Source of the DNA: a candidate division CSSED10-310 bacterium
GTDB lineage: Bacteria > CSSED10-310
Length of the DNA stretch: 64,000 nt
NCBI GenBank assembly: GCA_016931515.1
Contig: JAFGEQ010000006.1
Coordinates: forward strand, 62,001-126,000
Direction: 5' to 3'
The notes beneath the pieces are model-generated. The model did no database searches. It saw only the letters and a program-made list of their open reading frames with translations, and was not told where the DNA came from. Position numbers and translations under genes: made by a program. Of this stretch, positions 17,302 to 27,138 are shown piece after piece. The stretch's first letter is position 1. Each line of letters opens with the position of its first letter.

Positions 17302-20300
17302 CGGCACACCGACACATATGTATGCGCATGATTCATCTTTCAGGTAAACTTCTGAATCTGCTCGTTTTTCGAACCGTCCTGAGCCTTCCTTTTTTCTCCG
17401 GACATCTCTCGCCCCAATTCGCTTCGCTGTATTTGTATCTAATTCCGATTGTCCTGGCTCTTCAGAGTCTTCTAGTGACTGCAATCCCTTCAACGAAAGC
17501 CCGGAAATATTGGTATGCGGACTCATTAACGATTATTGGAGTTGAACTGAGTACGCTCCTGATATTGGGATTCGCAGCCCGTAATTATCTGCTTCCGATG
17601 ACCGGTTTGTTAATTGTTGTTATGACCTTTTTCCGTTCGCTGATACTTATCGGATACATCGCGATGCTTCCCCACCAATCCGTTTCAGTTTTGCGGCGAT
17701 CCGTATATCTGTCACTCGCGATTTGCCTTTTACTATCACCGCTGTCCTCCTGGAGAGAGATCAACCGCCCTCTTATGGGCGATGAACCATACTACCTGCT
17801 GATCGCATACAGTATCCTCCACGATCATGATATTGATCTGGTTAATAATTACCGAAACGGAGATTCTTTAACATTTACGGATCAGCGATTGGAACCTCAG
17901 ACTTTTGATAATTGGCGAAACGGCCGACTGATGTCACGACATCCGCCAATGCTCCCAGTTTTTTTACTGCCTTCCTTCATTGTATTCGGTGTTCGAGGTG
18001 CCCTATTCTCACTAATACTTTTCACGGCATTATTGGCAGCAGGTTTGTACAGATTGCTGACGCAATTCGATATATCTGACGATTTATCAGTGTGGATTTC
18101 TGCAATGACCGTTCTAACCGCACCCATGATCTTTTACTCCCAGGTTCTTTTCACCGAACTTCCAGCTGCCACGCTGGCTGTTATCACAGTATCCTGTGTA
18201 TTGGATCTTAATCAGCGCAAGCGCTATCCCATTCTGCTTGCGTTAATCTGTACACTTGCAGCAACAGCGCTGAAAACGCGTTTTGCTTTGCTTTGCTTTG
18301 CACCACTGATTGTCAGCCTTGTTCTGAATATCAAATTGCGCCGCAGACGATGGGGTTGGTTCGCCCTGGTTGGCCTATTACTGGTACTAATCGCCATCAT
18401 TAATTCGACTTATTACGGATCACCACTTGGTCGTTATGTTCTATCTGAATTAACTCGGCTTACGAATTGGAGGCTTTTCCGCGGTTTGCTTGGGACTCTT
18501 TTCGATCAACAATATGGATTGCTCCCGATAAATCCCATATTCGTTTTTGCGATTCCGGGAATGTTTTTTCTTTATAAATCAACCGGTTTGCCCAGGTTCC
18601 TGATATGGATTTCCGCCTGGTTGCCCACTTTTTTATTAATCGCTCTTTATGCGGAGTTAACAGGAGGCATCTGTCCGAAAGGACGATTTCTCGTGGCGTG
18701 GGTGCCCTTTCTCGCAGTCCCCATCGCTTTTAGTCTATTTAATTTAAGAGGGTTTTTCTGGCGGAGTATAATCAGTGCCTCTCTTATCGCAACCTTACTG
18801 AACGTGTTCATCCAGCAGATTGATCCGAAATTACAGATTGTCTATCCTGGATCCTCTGACGGATTCCTTTCACGCATAAGTGGAATCCTCGGGATGGATT
18901 TAATCGGATGTATCCCGTCGTTTGACCGGGTTGAAGAGGGTTTGCTGCGGAGTGGACTCATCGCGTTTTTTGCAATCATGTGTCTCACGGTATTGGCGAT
19001 CAGATACGGAGTCCGACCGTGTGCATCTTCTGAGCATTCATTACGGCAAAGAGGTTCCTTATCGTTTATCGTATTGGTGTTCCTGTCGATTTGTTCTTTG
19101 AGTGCTCTATGTCTGTTCCCTTTACAATCTCCATGGATGCATCCGGAGGATCCGGTATTCTCCACAACTGGCTCAGCCAGAGTTTTCTGGGAAGAACCTC
19201 GAAATTGGGATGATTGGAGTATTCGAACCGCATCACCGTACAGAAGCGGCATCCGGCTGCACCAAAACGACTCGCTGTTACGTGCGATCCGGCTCCGGTA
19301 CCCGATCAGTGCATTGGATTCAGCGGCTGCGCTTGAGATTATTGCCAGAGGGAGTTATCCCGGACCGGAGATGCCGATTTTGGAAGTGGGTGTGGGTGAT
19401 CATATACTGGGACACGTGACAGTGAAATCCAACGAATTCGAATCCTACGTGGTCCCCTGGCCATATGGAGCATTGGATATACTTCCTCCCCTACGGTTAA
19501 AACATAGTGATTCAAGTGCAGGTGGCACTTATATTGATATCGATAAAATCCGTCTTAGAAAATGGGAGGAGCCTTGGCCGATTATGCCCCCTAAACGGGA
19601 TGATCCTTTTCCAATCTCATTTGGATCACTGACTGTACAGACAATAGACCTTTCACCTGAGCCGGTACAACAAGGATATCCGTTTTCGATCAGCGCAAAG
19701 GTTGTTTTTGAAAATGAGACCCCACAACCGGATTTGGGTCTCCTGTTCATCAGCGACACACGAGCTTATATCACTCCTCTTCAAAATCTTCGGTCAGAGG
19801 AACAGGTCGATTACACAATCACGATTCCTCCTCAATTTGGCAGCGGTATATTTGAAGTGCTGGCTCAGGCCAGAGATCCCGATTCCGGTCAGTTCATTGC
19901 ACCGGAAGGAACTCATTTTTTCAGGTGTGGGAAAAGAGCGTGGCTAGGCCGTATTATAGTTGATCCGGGACCTGTAGTTTCACAGGACAACTGGATCGAA
20001 CGAATATCCGCAAAAACAGCGATTCCAGCCAATCATATTATACAGATTGACCGGAGTTGGCATCTATCGCGAAATTCCGATGTTGCGATTAAACTGGATC
20101 AGGAGATATCGGCCAATGGTCTGGTTCTGATCAGTAACATCTCATCTGTCTTTGAAGAGATACCATGGGACACATTCATCGGAATCATCGAGTTAGATAG
20201 CACTGAAAGCAACGTGGAATATCAGATTCAATTGGGAAAAGAGACAGCGGAAGCCATGTATGAATTTGGTGGCAAAGAAGTGCGTCTGGCTCATCCTCAG

Positions 20301-20492
20301 GCTCCGATTATTGAACGACAACCCAAGATCATTCACTGGCCGGTCGAGTTTGAGGGCATATCCTATAACGAAGTGATCTATTACTCCCGACTGGATTGGG
20401 GCAGGGATCTGCCAATTCGTGAAATCAGAGTCCGATCCCTAGATTTTCCTGGTGTCTGGAATACGTATGCTTTAGCATTGGTTCTACCATGA
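17298..20492 (+). CDS. Giant GT-C-like membrane protein with C-terminal beta domains (paralogue 1)
   Basis: The 1064-residue protein has about 12 membrane segments in residues 10-605 and a large extracytoplasmic C-terminus. The first long loop, LMGDEPYYLLIAYSILHDHD, carries the acidic motif of GT-C glycosyltransferases such as ArnT and PMT. FDQQYGLLPINPIF is a second signature shared with the next gene and the gene at 31432. The soluble part includes beta-rich segments; the end (IIELDSTESNVEYQIQLGKE through the final WNTYALALVLP) resembles a domain repeated twice in the 31432 protein. It overlaps both neighbours by 4 bases. It is likely a lipid-linked sugar transferase; the acceptor is unknown. 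Confidence 0.75.
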   Translation: MTAHRHICMRMIHLSGKLLNLLVFRTVLSLPFFSGHLSPQFASLYLYLIPIVLALQSLLVTAIPSTKARKYWYADSLTIIGVELSTLLILGFAARNYLLPMTGLLIVVMTFFRSLILIGYIAMLPHQSVSVLRRSVYLSLAICLLLSPLSSWREINRPLMGDEPYYLLIAYSILHDHDIDLVNNYRNGDSLTFTDQRLEPQTFDNWRNGRLMSRHPPMLPVFLLPSFIVFGVRGALFSLILFTALLAAGLYRLLTQFDISDDLSVWISAMTVLTAPMIFYSQVLFTELPAATLAVITVSCVLDLNQRKRYPILLALICTLAATALKTRFALLCFAPLIVSLVLNIKLRRRRWGWFALVGLLLVLIAIINSTYYGSPLGRYVLSELTRLTNWRLFRGLLGTLFDQQYGLLPINPIFVFAIPGMFFLYKSTGLPRFLIWISAWLPTFLLIALYAELTGGICPKGRFLVAWVPFLAVPIAFSLFNLRGFFWRSIISASLIATLLNVFIQQIDPKLQIVYPGSSDGFLSRISGILGMDLIGCIPSFDRVEEGLLRSGLIAFFAIMCLTVLAIRYGVRPCASSEHSLRQRGSLSFIVLVFLSICSLSALCLFPLQSPWMHPEDPVFSTTGSARVFWEEPRNWDDWSIRTASPYRSGIRLHQNDSLLRAIRLRYPISALDSAAALEIIARGSYPGPEMPILEVGVGDHILGHVTVKSNEFESYVVPWPYGALDILPPLRLKHSDSSAGGTYIDIDKIRLRKWEEPWPIMPPKRDDPFPISFGSLTVQTIDLSPEPVQQGYPFSISAKVVFENETPQPDLGLLFISDTRAYITPLQNLRSEEQVDYTITIPPQFGSGIFEVLAQARDPDSGQFIAPEGTHFFRCGKRAWLGRIIVDPGPVVSQDNWIERISAKTAIPANHIIQIDRSWHLSRNSDVAIKLDQEISANGLVLISNISSVFEEIPWDTFIGIIELDSTESNVEYQIQLGKETAEAMYEFGGKEVRLAHPQAPIIERQPKIIHWPVEFEGISYNEVIYYSRLDWGRDLPIREIRVRSLDFPGVWNTYALALVLP
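18282..18301 (+). repeat. Four tandem TTTGC pentanucleotides inside coding sequence
   Basis: Four exact copies of a 5-base unit lie in frame within the 17298 gene, in a membrane segment. Unit length is not a multiple of three, so copy-number change would shift the frame. Four copies is near the lower limit for slippage. Confidence 0.6.
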
Positions 20493-23400
20493 CGGTCGAT
20501 TCAAACTGCAGATTTTTAAGACTTCTTGCAGCATCAATAGCGCATGTTATTGCTGCAATTGTTCTGTTTTTGACTCTGAAAGTTATTAATCTATCACAGA
20601 TTACTTCTACGTCTTTATGGGCTCACATGCTGACATGGCGCTACCCTCTACTCCTGGCAACATCTTCCATTCTGATTCTTTTCGTGAGTCGAAACTTAAC
20701 CCGGGACCGACGGAATCTTATCATCAGGTTTGATACGGGTGTTTATGCATTGACGCCAGTGGTTGTGATTCTGCATTCTATGGCTCCCTATAGCGGCGAT
20801 CCGCAACTACTTTTCGGAAGTCTTTATGGGGGAGTTTTCATCTTAAAGTCCGTATTGATCGGTATCACGCTGCTGATTTCACAGCGCAAACGCCCCGTCA
20901 CAGCCTCAATGTTATTCCTGATCATGTTATGGTTCTTCGGATTTGTCGGACTCTGGTATGGTCCCGTCCATCACATTCATGGCGATGAACCTCATTACCT
21001 ACTGATGACTCACAGTATTGTTCATGATGGTGATCTTAATCTGATCAACCAGTATCAGGAAAAAACGTATCTTACCTATCGATTGGATGAACTTCAGCCC
21101 AAAATATCAGATATCAAGGAACCAACGAAAATTTACTCAAGAGGACTTGGTGCTACCTTTCCGATGCTTCTGGCACCGGCATATGCATTGGGAGGCCTGC
21201 CCGGCACCCAGTTCTTCATAATTCTCTGCTCTACATTGCTTATCGTACAGCTTTATCTGTTGTTGATGAGATGTGTACCGGATTCGCAACTCGCCCTGCT
21301 ATCTGTTTTACTCATTGCAACAAGCAATCCTGTCTTGACTTACTCTTCCCTGATCTACCCGGATATTCCGGCCGCCTTATGCATCGTCATCGCTCTAAGA
21401 GTTCTGCAGACCCACCCGTTATCACAGGCCGGCAGATCGGTTCCGACTTGGATTTTTCTTCTTTCGGCAGCCTTGTTATTCCTTAAATTCAGGTATTTTA
21501 TTCCTGTCATCCTTCTAATGATTCCAGTTCTAAATCGCGAATGCCGAAAAATGCGAAATGGTATCTCTCTCCTGATTGCACTTCTGTTGCTTGCGGGAAC
21601 ATATGTTATCGGAGATAGATGGTTCTTGGACGGCGACCTTTTTTCCAACCGATTCGGCGGCATTGCTCAAATAAAAAATTATCTGCCGGGGATGCAGAGT
21701 CTGAAGGTTCTGCCGGGGTTACTGCTTGATCAAGAGAGTGGATTTATGTTCCACGCGCCGCTGTATTTTTTAATAATAGCCGGTATATCGCTATACAGGG
21801 GTCCGCGAAACAGCCTTTACTGGTTCAGTGTTCTTGGAATTCCGATGACTGCAATTTCCCTGTTCGGTCACTTCGCTTGGCACTGCCTGCCAACTCCTCC
21901 CTTGCGGTATATGCTTCCCGTTCTTCCACCCACGGCTTTCCTTCTGGCGTCAGCATTGAAGAACTGGAAAAATCGCAGTTTTGTTTTCCGCACACTGTCC
22001 GCTGCATGCATTGTTTCATCATGGCTGACAGCCGGTATCCATTTCATAATGCCGGATTGGCAGAATAATCTCGCCGATGGATCAGCCCGGTTTCTTGAAG
22101 CGCTGGCCACTGCCATCCGAATACCAGTTCCTCTTTTTTTCCCGTCCGCCATCCGACCCGGAACAGCATTATGGGTCTGGTTGATACTGATGATACCCTG
22201 CCTGATTATTCTGACCGCTCCTTTTGCACGGGATGCCCGGAAGAGTCCAGGTTATTTTCAGCCGTCGGTTATGATCACGATTCTTCTGGGAGTAGCAGTC
22301 ATTTATTGCGGCACGATGAGTCATGCGGTTGTCAGGACGTACCATCCTGAAGACAGATGGTGGAATCAGCCCGATGGCGGCACTTATTTTCCGGAGAACC
22401 GTGATCCGTTCTTCCACCAGGAAATCTCTTACGGATGGCAACTCCGCTCCGGTGAATCATTGAGAATTCCACTTCGAATCAAGGATACCAGAGCGACAGG
22501 GATTATTCGATGTCGACTCATTGATTCGTGGAGACCTCATCAGTTAACGATTAAACTGTCGGATCAATCGACCGAAAGAATCAATGTTACTTCGAAACAC
22601 TGGACAGAATACGCTTTTAAGATTCCTCCGGACGCGCATTTGAATACCATCGATATTGCTTCAATCGGGAAGGGCGAACATGCTGTTGCCATTGATTCGG
22701 TCACAATCGTCAAGCGGTCGGACGCGCTCTTCTCCCTATGGAACAATTTAGCTGCACTCAGCCGCAGGGCTAAATGTCATCGATTCACCATGGCTTGTGA
22801 CTACAGATCGATGCTGGTCGCTGATGGGGACCCCTGGTACGAAGTGGCATCACGATTCCGACCCGGGGCTAGGCCGAGGGTATCTCGCGCAGCGGAAGCG
22901 GATCCATTGCCACCGGGTTTTTTGAATCAGATCTTTCAGGATGCGGTGAATGCCGGTTGGGACTCTGCATCTCATATTGAAAAGCTGTTCCAATTCTCTT
23001 TTTGCAGCGAGCTTCAAGGAGAGTCACTTCGCGACTACGCAATAAACGGTTTACTGACGGCACATCAACCGGCTGTTTTTCTATTAATCACACTGGCTGA
23101 AAAATACCCTGACGATGAAACAATTCAGTTTTATCTACCGATCGCGTATTACTTGCGGGGAAACACCTACAAAGCGGTAGACATGCTGGATACTTTGTTA
23201 ATTACGGGAAAATATTATCCGATGCAACTGACAAAACCCGCCTCTCATCTAGAAGTATCGAATCCATTGTATTCCCTCTTTAGCGATCTGGAAAACGATC
23301 CTGAATATATAGAGATCGCTCGGATGGTAAATAACCGTCATTTGGCTAAAAGTATTCAGTGCTATCATAATGGGGCTATTCGAGAAGCAGCGCTTTACTT

Positions 23401-23815
23401 TGACGACTACTATCTTTCGGATTTTGGTATTTTCATGGAAAGTGTTCCGGACATTTCACAGGAATATATTTCCACCGTGTTCGGATATGCATCGCGTATT
23501 CATACAATCCATGTGCGGCAATTGGTAGAAGAGGCTCTTGAAGCTCACCACCCGAAGATCGCCTATGCAGCGGCCACATATGGATTACGCATGAAACCCA
23601 AAGATCCGGAACTTCGTTTTGGCGAGGCAAGGGCGTTGTTCCATGAGAGAGATTTTATTCAAGCCCGGCAGATATGCCTTGAAAATTCAAGTTTGTATCT
23701 GGATGATGATCGTTCAAGGTGGTTGCTGGAACAGATCATGATACACATGAAACAAGAGGGCGATCGACTGGGAGGGAAAAGCGATAGCAAGCCGGGAAGC
23801 AGAGTCATTTCATAA
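20489..23815 (+). CDS. Giant GT-C-like membrane protein with beta and TPR-like C-terminus (paralogue 2)
   Basis: This 1108-residue protein is a tandem paralogue of the upstream gene: HIHGDEPHYLLMTHSIVHDG matches MGDEPYYLLIAYSILHDH, and LLDQESGFMFHAPLYF matches the second signature. Membrane segments fill residues 15-613. A beta-rich region (about 625-745, starting TYHPEDRWWNQPDGG) is followed by helical TPR-like sequence (about 800-1095; RGNTYKAVDMLDTLL, YAAATYGLRMKPKDPELRFG). Both soluble parts should be extracytoplasmic. It starts with ATG overlapping the previous stop by 4 bases. It is probably a GT-C glycosyltransferase whose TPR part recruits a partner; this is inference. Confidence 0.75.
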   Translation: MTVDSNCRFLRLLAASIAHVIAAIVLFLTLKVINLSQITSTSLWAHMLTWRYPLLLATSSILILFVSRNLTRDRRNLIIRFDTGVYALTPVVVILHSMAPYSGDPQLLFGSLYGGVFILKSVLIGITLLISQRKRPVTASMLFLIMLWFFGFVGLWYGPVHHIHGDEPHYLLMTHSIVHDGDLNLINQYQEKTYLTYRLDELQPKISDIKEPTKIYSRGLGATFPMLLAPAYALGGLPGTQFFIILCSTLLIVQLYLLLMRCVPDSQLALLSVLLIATSNPVLTYSSLIYPDIPAALCIVIALRVLQTHPLSQAGRSVPTWIFLLSAALLFLKFRYFIPVILLMIPVLNRECRKMRNGISLLIALLLLAGTYVIGDRWFLDGDLFSNRFGGIAQIKNYLPGMQSLKVLPGLLLDQESGFMFHAPLYFLIIAGISLYRGPRNSLYWFSVLGIPMTAISLFGHFAWHCLPTPPLRYMLPVLPPTAFLLASALKNWKNRSFVFRTLSAACIVSSWLTAGIHFIMPDWQNNLADGSARFLEALATAIRIPVPLFFPSAIRPGTALWVWLILMIPCLIILTAPFARDARKSPGYFQPSVMITILLGVAVIYCGTMSHAVVRTYHPEDRWWNQPDGGTYFPENRDPFFHQEISYGWQLRSGESLRIPLRIKDTRATGIIRCRLIDSWRPHQLTIKLSDQSTERINVTSKHWTEYAFKIPPDAHLNTIDIASIGKGEHAVAIDSVTIVKRSDALFSLWNNLAALSRRAKCHRFTMACDYRSMLVADGDPWYEVASRFRPGARPRVSRAAEADPLPPGFLNQIFQDAVNAGWDSASHIEKLFQFSFCSELQGESLRDYAINGLLTAHQPAVFLLITLAEKYPDDETIQFYLPIAYYLRGNTYKAVDMLDTLLITGKYYPMQLTKPASHLEVSNPLYSLFSDLENDPEYIEIARMVNNRHLAKSIQCYHNGAIREAALYFDDYYLSDFGIFMESVPDISQEYISTVFGYASRIHTIHVRQLVEEALEAHHPKIAYAAATYGLRMKPKDPELRFGEARALFHERDFIQARQICLENSSLYLDDDRSRWLLEQIMIHMKQEGDRLGGKSDSKPGSRVIS

Positions 23816-23835
23816 CACACTGATGGATCGGGAAG

Positions 23836-25470
23836 ATGGATTATTTTGAGCTGAAAAAATCTGTTGAGTGCCTTCATAGTATATTAACCGGCGCACATCT
23901 GATGAATGTATTTCAGCCTGAAACCCGATGTATGAATTTTATAATCAGGACACGGTTCAAGACCTCAGGGGATCGAATTCTGCAATGTGAATGCATGAAT
24001 CAGAAAGCCGGTATATTCCTGCTTGAAGACACGCGTCAAGGTGACCAGGCTGCTACACTATTGGCTCGTTCCTTCCGGAAAAAAATGGTTGGCGCCACTA
24101 TCCAGTCGATCGAGATGCCTTTTCCTGACCGGGTAGTCATGATCCGGTTTTCGTTAGCGGAATGGAGAAATGATAGAGAATTATGGATTGAGCTATATGG
24201 ATCCAGAAGCAACATCACATTGGTTGATACATCCTCGCGCGTTATTCTCGATTGCCTGAGTAAATTTCCTGAAAACACACAGAAACACCCTCTGCGCATG
24301 CCGGGGCGACTGTTCGTGAGCGCATGGGAACACTCCGGACACCGGGTGCAGCCATTACAGGATTTGGTGCGTGTTCCAGATTTGTGGCCGAATGATCCCC
24401 AAACAGAAACCGTTGCTGCCAGGCTTAGATCCGGATTCGCTCCAATGACGCCTGAATTAAGCAGAACTTTAGCCGGCATCAAGATAGCAGAAGGAACAGG
24501 TGCCGCGATAAATCACCTCCGTACCTTCTTCAATGGGATCGAAACACTTTTTTGTTCAAATCACGATGATGCAATAAAATATTTGATATCTTTAAGTCAT
24601 CGACAATCTGATCACAATGCGGAAGAACGTCTGGCAAAGAACGTTAACCGGCTTGCGAAAATAATCTCCACAGCGCAGCGCAATTGCGAAAAGAAAATAA
24701 ATGCGCTGGAAATGGATCTGTCGCACATTCCCGATCCGACCACGCTTCGCAGAAGAGCCGATTTACTCGCTATCAATTTTCATTGTCTTCGTACCGGGAT
24801 GGGACAAGTGGAGGTCGATGATATTTACGATTATCCTGTTTGTAAGTTAACGATTGAACTGGATCCGGAGAAGAATCCGAGTGATAATTTAAAGCTCTTG
24901 TTCAGGAAGGCTGCGAAAGCGGAACGTGCGGGGCCTCGTATTAAAGAGCGGTTGGCGATTTTGCGCAAAGAATGGACCTCTTTAGATTCATTGCTGGAAA
25001 AAATAAAAGCAATCGGATCACCGGATGAGTGCCGGGAGGTCGAAAAACAGTTGAGGGCAACCGGTTTTTCACTGGAGCAATCGTTTCATAATCAACGGGA
25101 TATCATGCTCACCGGCAAACCTTTCCTTCGCTTCACGTCACCGGACGGGTGGAGGGTCCTGGTCGGACGTAATGCCAGGGAGAACGATCTGTTGAGTTTT
25201 AAAGAATCGACACCGGAAGATTTTTGGCTTCATGCGCAGGGATATCATGGGGCACATGTAATTATCCGCAATCCAGGAAAACAGGATATACTCCCGAGTA
25301 GAACGGTAGAGTTTGCTGCATCTCTTGCCGTACGTTTTTCCGGGGCAAGAGGAGAGAAAGCTGTGACTGTCATATGCACAAAGAGGAAATATGTCCGGCG
25401 AGTACCCGGAAACCGGCCGGGCCTTGTCAGGGTGACACGGCATGAAACTGTGATGATCGACTCCGTTTGA
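23836..25470 (+). CDS. rqcH: Ribosome quality control factor RqcH (NEMF/Rqc2, NFACT family)
   Basis: RqcH binds stalled 50S subunits still carrying peptidyl-tRNA and recruits tRNA-Ala to add C-terminal alanine tails that mark the nascent chain for degradation. The 544-residue protein has the NFACT-N domain with the key Asp-Arg pair in MPFPDRVVMIRFSLAEW, helical and coiled-coil middle sequence (about 240-420), and the NFACT-R domain (RVLVGRNARENDLLSF, DFWLHAQGYHGAHVIIR). A close ATG at 23822 is out of frame. It may be in the same transcript as the membrane proteins upstream, 20 bases away, but the functions are unrelated. Confidence 0.93.
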   Translation: MDYFELKKSVECLHSILTGAHLMNVFQPETRCMNFIIRTRFKTSGDRILQCECMNQKAGIFLLEDTRQGDQAATLLARSFRKKMVGATIQSIEMPFPDRVVMIRFSLAEWRNDRELWIELYGSRSNITLVDTSSRVILDCLSKFPENTQKHPLRMPGRLFVSAWEHSGHRVQPLQDLVRVPDLWPNDPQTETVAARLRSGFAPMTPELSRTLAGIKIAEGTGAAINHLRTFFNGIETLFCSNHDDAIKYLISLSHRQSDHNAEERLAKNVNRLAKIISTAQRNCEKKINALEMDLSHIPDPTTLRRRADLLAINFHCLRTGMGQVEVDDIYDYPVCKLTIELDPEKNPSDNLKLLFRKAAKAERAGPRIKERLAILRKEWTSLDSLLEKIKAIGSPDECREVEKQLRATGFSLEQSFHNQRDIMLTGKPFLRFTSPDGWRVLVGRNARENDLLSFKESTPEDFWLHAQGYHGAHVIIRNPGKQDILPSRTVEFAASLAVRFSGARGEKAVTVICTKRKYVRRVPGNRPGLVRVTRHETVMIDSV

Positions 25471-25621
25471 TCTCCCGAGGAAATTTCATCGGAATGGAGT
25501 GTCTTTCTGATTTGCATTGCTCGGTGTTTTTTGTAATTATCGTTGACCGGTTATTGATCAGTTTCAAGCCTGGAAACAAAGTGTAAATAGCGAAATTCAA
25601 CCGCAGGAAAGGGGCACAGAT

Positions 25622-26980
25622 ATGAAGATAGCAGTGATTGGTACGGGTTATGTTGGTTTGGTCTCTGGAGTTTGTTTTGCGGAGTGTGGGCACGATGTGA
25701 TTTGCGTCGATAACAATCAACGGAAAATTGACAATCTGAAAAGTGGGAAAATCCCGATATTTGAGCCTGGATTGGATCAACTCGTCATAAAGAATTCCAA
25801 TGAAAAACGGCTTCATTTTACAACTCAGATACCTGAGGCCGTACGGATATGTGACGTTATATTTATCGCTGTTGGAACGCCGCCCTTGCCTACAGGTGAA
25901 GCGGATCTGTCCTATATTGAAAATGTTGCTCGGCAGGTGGCTCAAGCCATGACCGAATATAAAGTTATCGTGGAGAAGAGCACCGTTCCGGTAAAAACCG
26001 GCGAATGGGTCAAAAGAACAATTCGATTCAATTGTAAGAGTGGTGTTGAGTTTGATGTGGCATCAAATCCCGAGTTTCTTCGGGAGGGGTCTGCCATCGG
26101 TGATTTCCTGAAGCCGGACAGGATCGTTGTTGGCGTGGAATCTGAACGCGCTGCCGATCTGCTACGGGGTTGTTACCAGCCGATTATCGAACAATCGGTT
26201 TCATTTGATCTGGACAAGCAGGAAGTTATCCATCAACCCGCACAAGGAAACAGGGTGCCTTTTCTGGTTACTAACGTGAGTTCATCGGAACTGATCAAGC
26301 ACGCATCAAATTCATTTCTTGCTTTAAAAATTTCGTACATCAACGCAGTTGCAAATTTCTGCGAACTTGCCGGTGCTGATGTCGAACAGGTTGCACGAGG
26401 AATGGGATTGGACAGCCGAATCGGTTCGAAATTTCTGGATGCAGGTGTAGGGTATGGCGGATCGTGTTTTCCAAAGGATGTCAGTGCATTTTTGGAGATA
26501 TCCCGGGAACTGGGTTATGAGTTCGATCTTTTGGAGGAGGTCATCCGGATCAATAAACTGCAGCGGGAGCTGTTTGTTCGCAAAGTCAAAAAAGCGATGT
26601 GGATCGTTAAGGATAAAACATTTGCTGTTCTTGGATTGTCTTTTAAACCGAACACGGATGATATGCGTGAAGCTCCAAGTATTGATGTGATTAATGCGTT
26701 GCTGGAGGAGGGTGCGTCAATCCGAGCCTATGATCCGGTTGCAATGGAAGTTGCGAAAGAATCATTCGGAGACCGGATAACCTACTGCAGTGATCCATAT
26801 GACACAGCCAAGAATTCAGATGCGGTCATTCTGATGACGGAATGGGATGAATTTATCCAATTGGATATGAAGCGTATTCACAGTCTTCTCAACTACCCGA
26901 TTTTCATCGATGGCAGGAATTGTTTCGAACCGGCGGATATGGCTCGACTCGGATTCGATTATTATTGCATTGGTCGTTAG
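25622..26980 (+). CDS. ugd: UDP-glucose 6-dehydrogenase
   Basis: Ugd oxidises UDP-glucose twice to UDP-glucuronate with NAD+, feeding surface polysaccharides. The 452-residue protein has the Rossmann start MKIAVIGTGYVGLVSGVCFA, VEKSTVPVKTG, NPEFLREGSAIGDF, the catalytic Cys in GVGYGGSCFPKD, and FKPNTDDMREAPS. About 20 extra residues (SVSFDLDKQEVIHQPAQGN) lie between the first domain and the central helix compared with short bacterial forms. AGGAAAGGGG is the ribosome site. It stands alone, with 150 bases before it and 158 after; the neighbouring polysaccharide genes are its likely clients. Confidence 0.95.
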   Translation: MKIAVIGTGYVGLVSGVCFAECGHDVICVDNNQRKIDNLKSGKIPIFEPGLDQLVIKNSNEKRLHFTTQIPEAVRICDVIFIAVGTPPLPTGEADLSYIENVARQVAQAMTEYKVIVEKSTVPVKTGEWVKRTIRFNCKSGVEFDVASNPEFLREGSAIGDFLKPDRIVVGVESERAADLLRGCYQPIIEQSVSFDLDKQEVIHQPAQGNRVPFLVTNVSSSELIKHASNSFLALKISYINAVANFCELAGADVEQVARGMGLDSRIGSKFLDAGVGYGGSCFPKDVSAFLEISRELGYEFDLLEEVIRINKLQRELFVRKVKKAMWIVKDKTFAVLGLSFKPNTDDMREAPSIDVINALLEEGASIRAYDPVAMEVAKESFGDRITYCSDPYDTAKNSDAVILMTEWDEFIQLDMKRIHSLLNYPIFIDGRNCFEPADMARLGFDYYCIGR

Positions 26981-27038
26981 TAAAACCGGGTCGCGTTTTT
27001 TTTCGTTATAATGTAAACTAAATCTCTGATGTCGGGGA

Positions 27039-27066
27039 ACCTGTTCGGGAATGAATCCGAACAGGT
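27039..27066. promoter_or_regulatory. Perfect 10-bp inverted repeat between ugd and the pseudokinase gene
   Basis: ACCTGTTCGG (27039-27048) and CCGAACAGGT (27057-27066) are exact complements around an 8-base loop. No T-run follows on the plus strand, so it is not a classic terminator. A run of eight T (26996-27003) and a TATAAT hexamer (27007-27012) lie just upstream. It could be an operator or a 5' mRNA hairpin of the next gene, which starts 73 bases later. Confidence 0.55.
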
Positions 27067-27138
27067 CTGCCGGAAAAATCTGAAGCAGGTTTGATAAATC
27101 CTGTGTTCGTTAGTTGTTACAAGGTCTGGAAGTGACCG

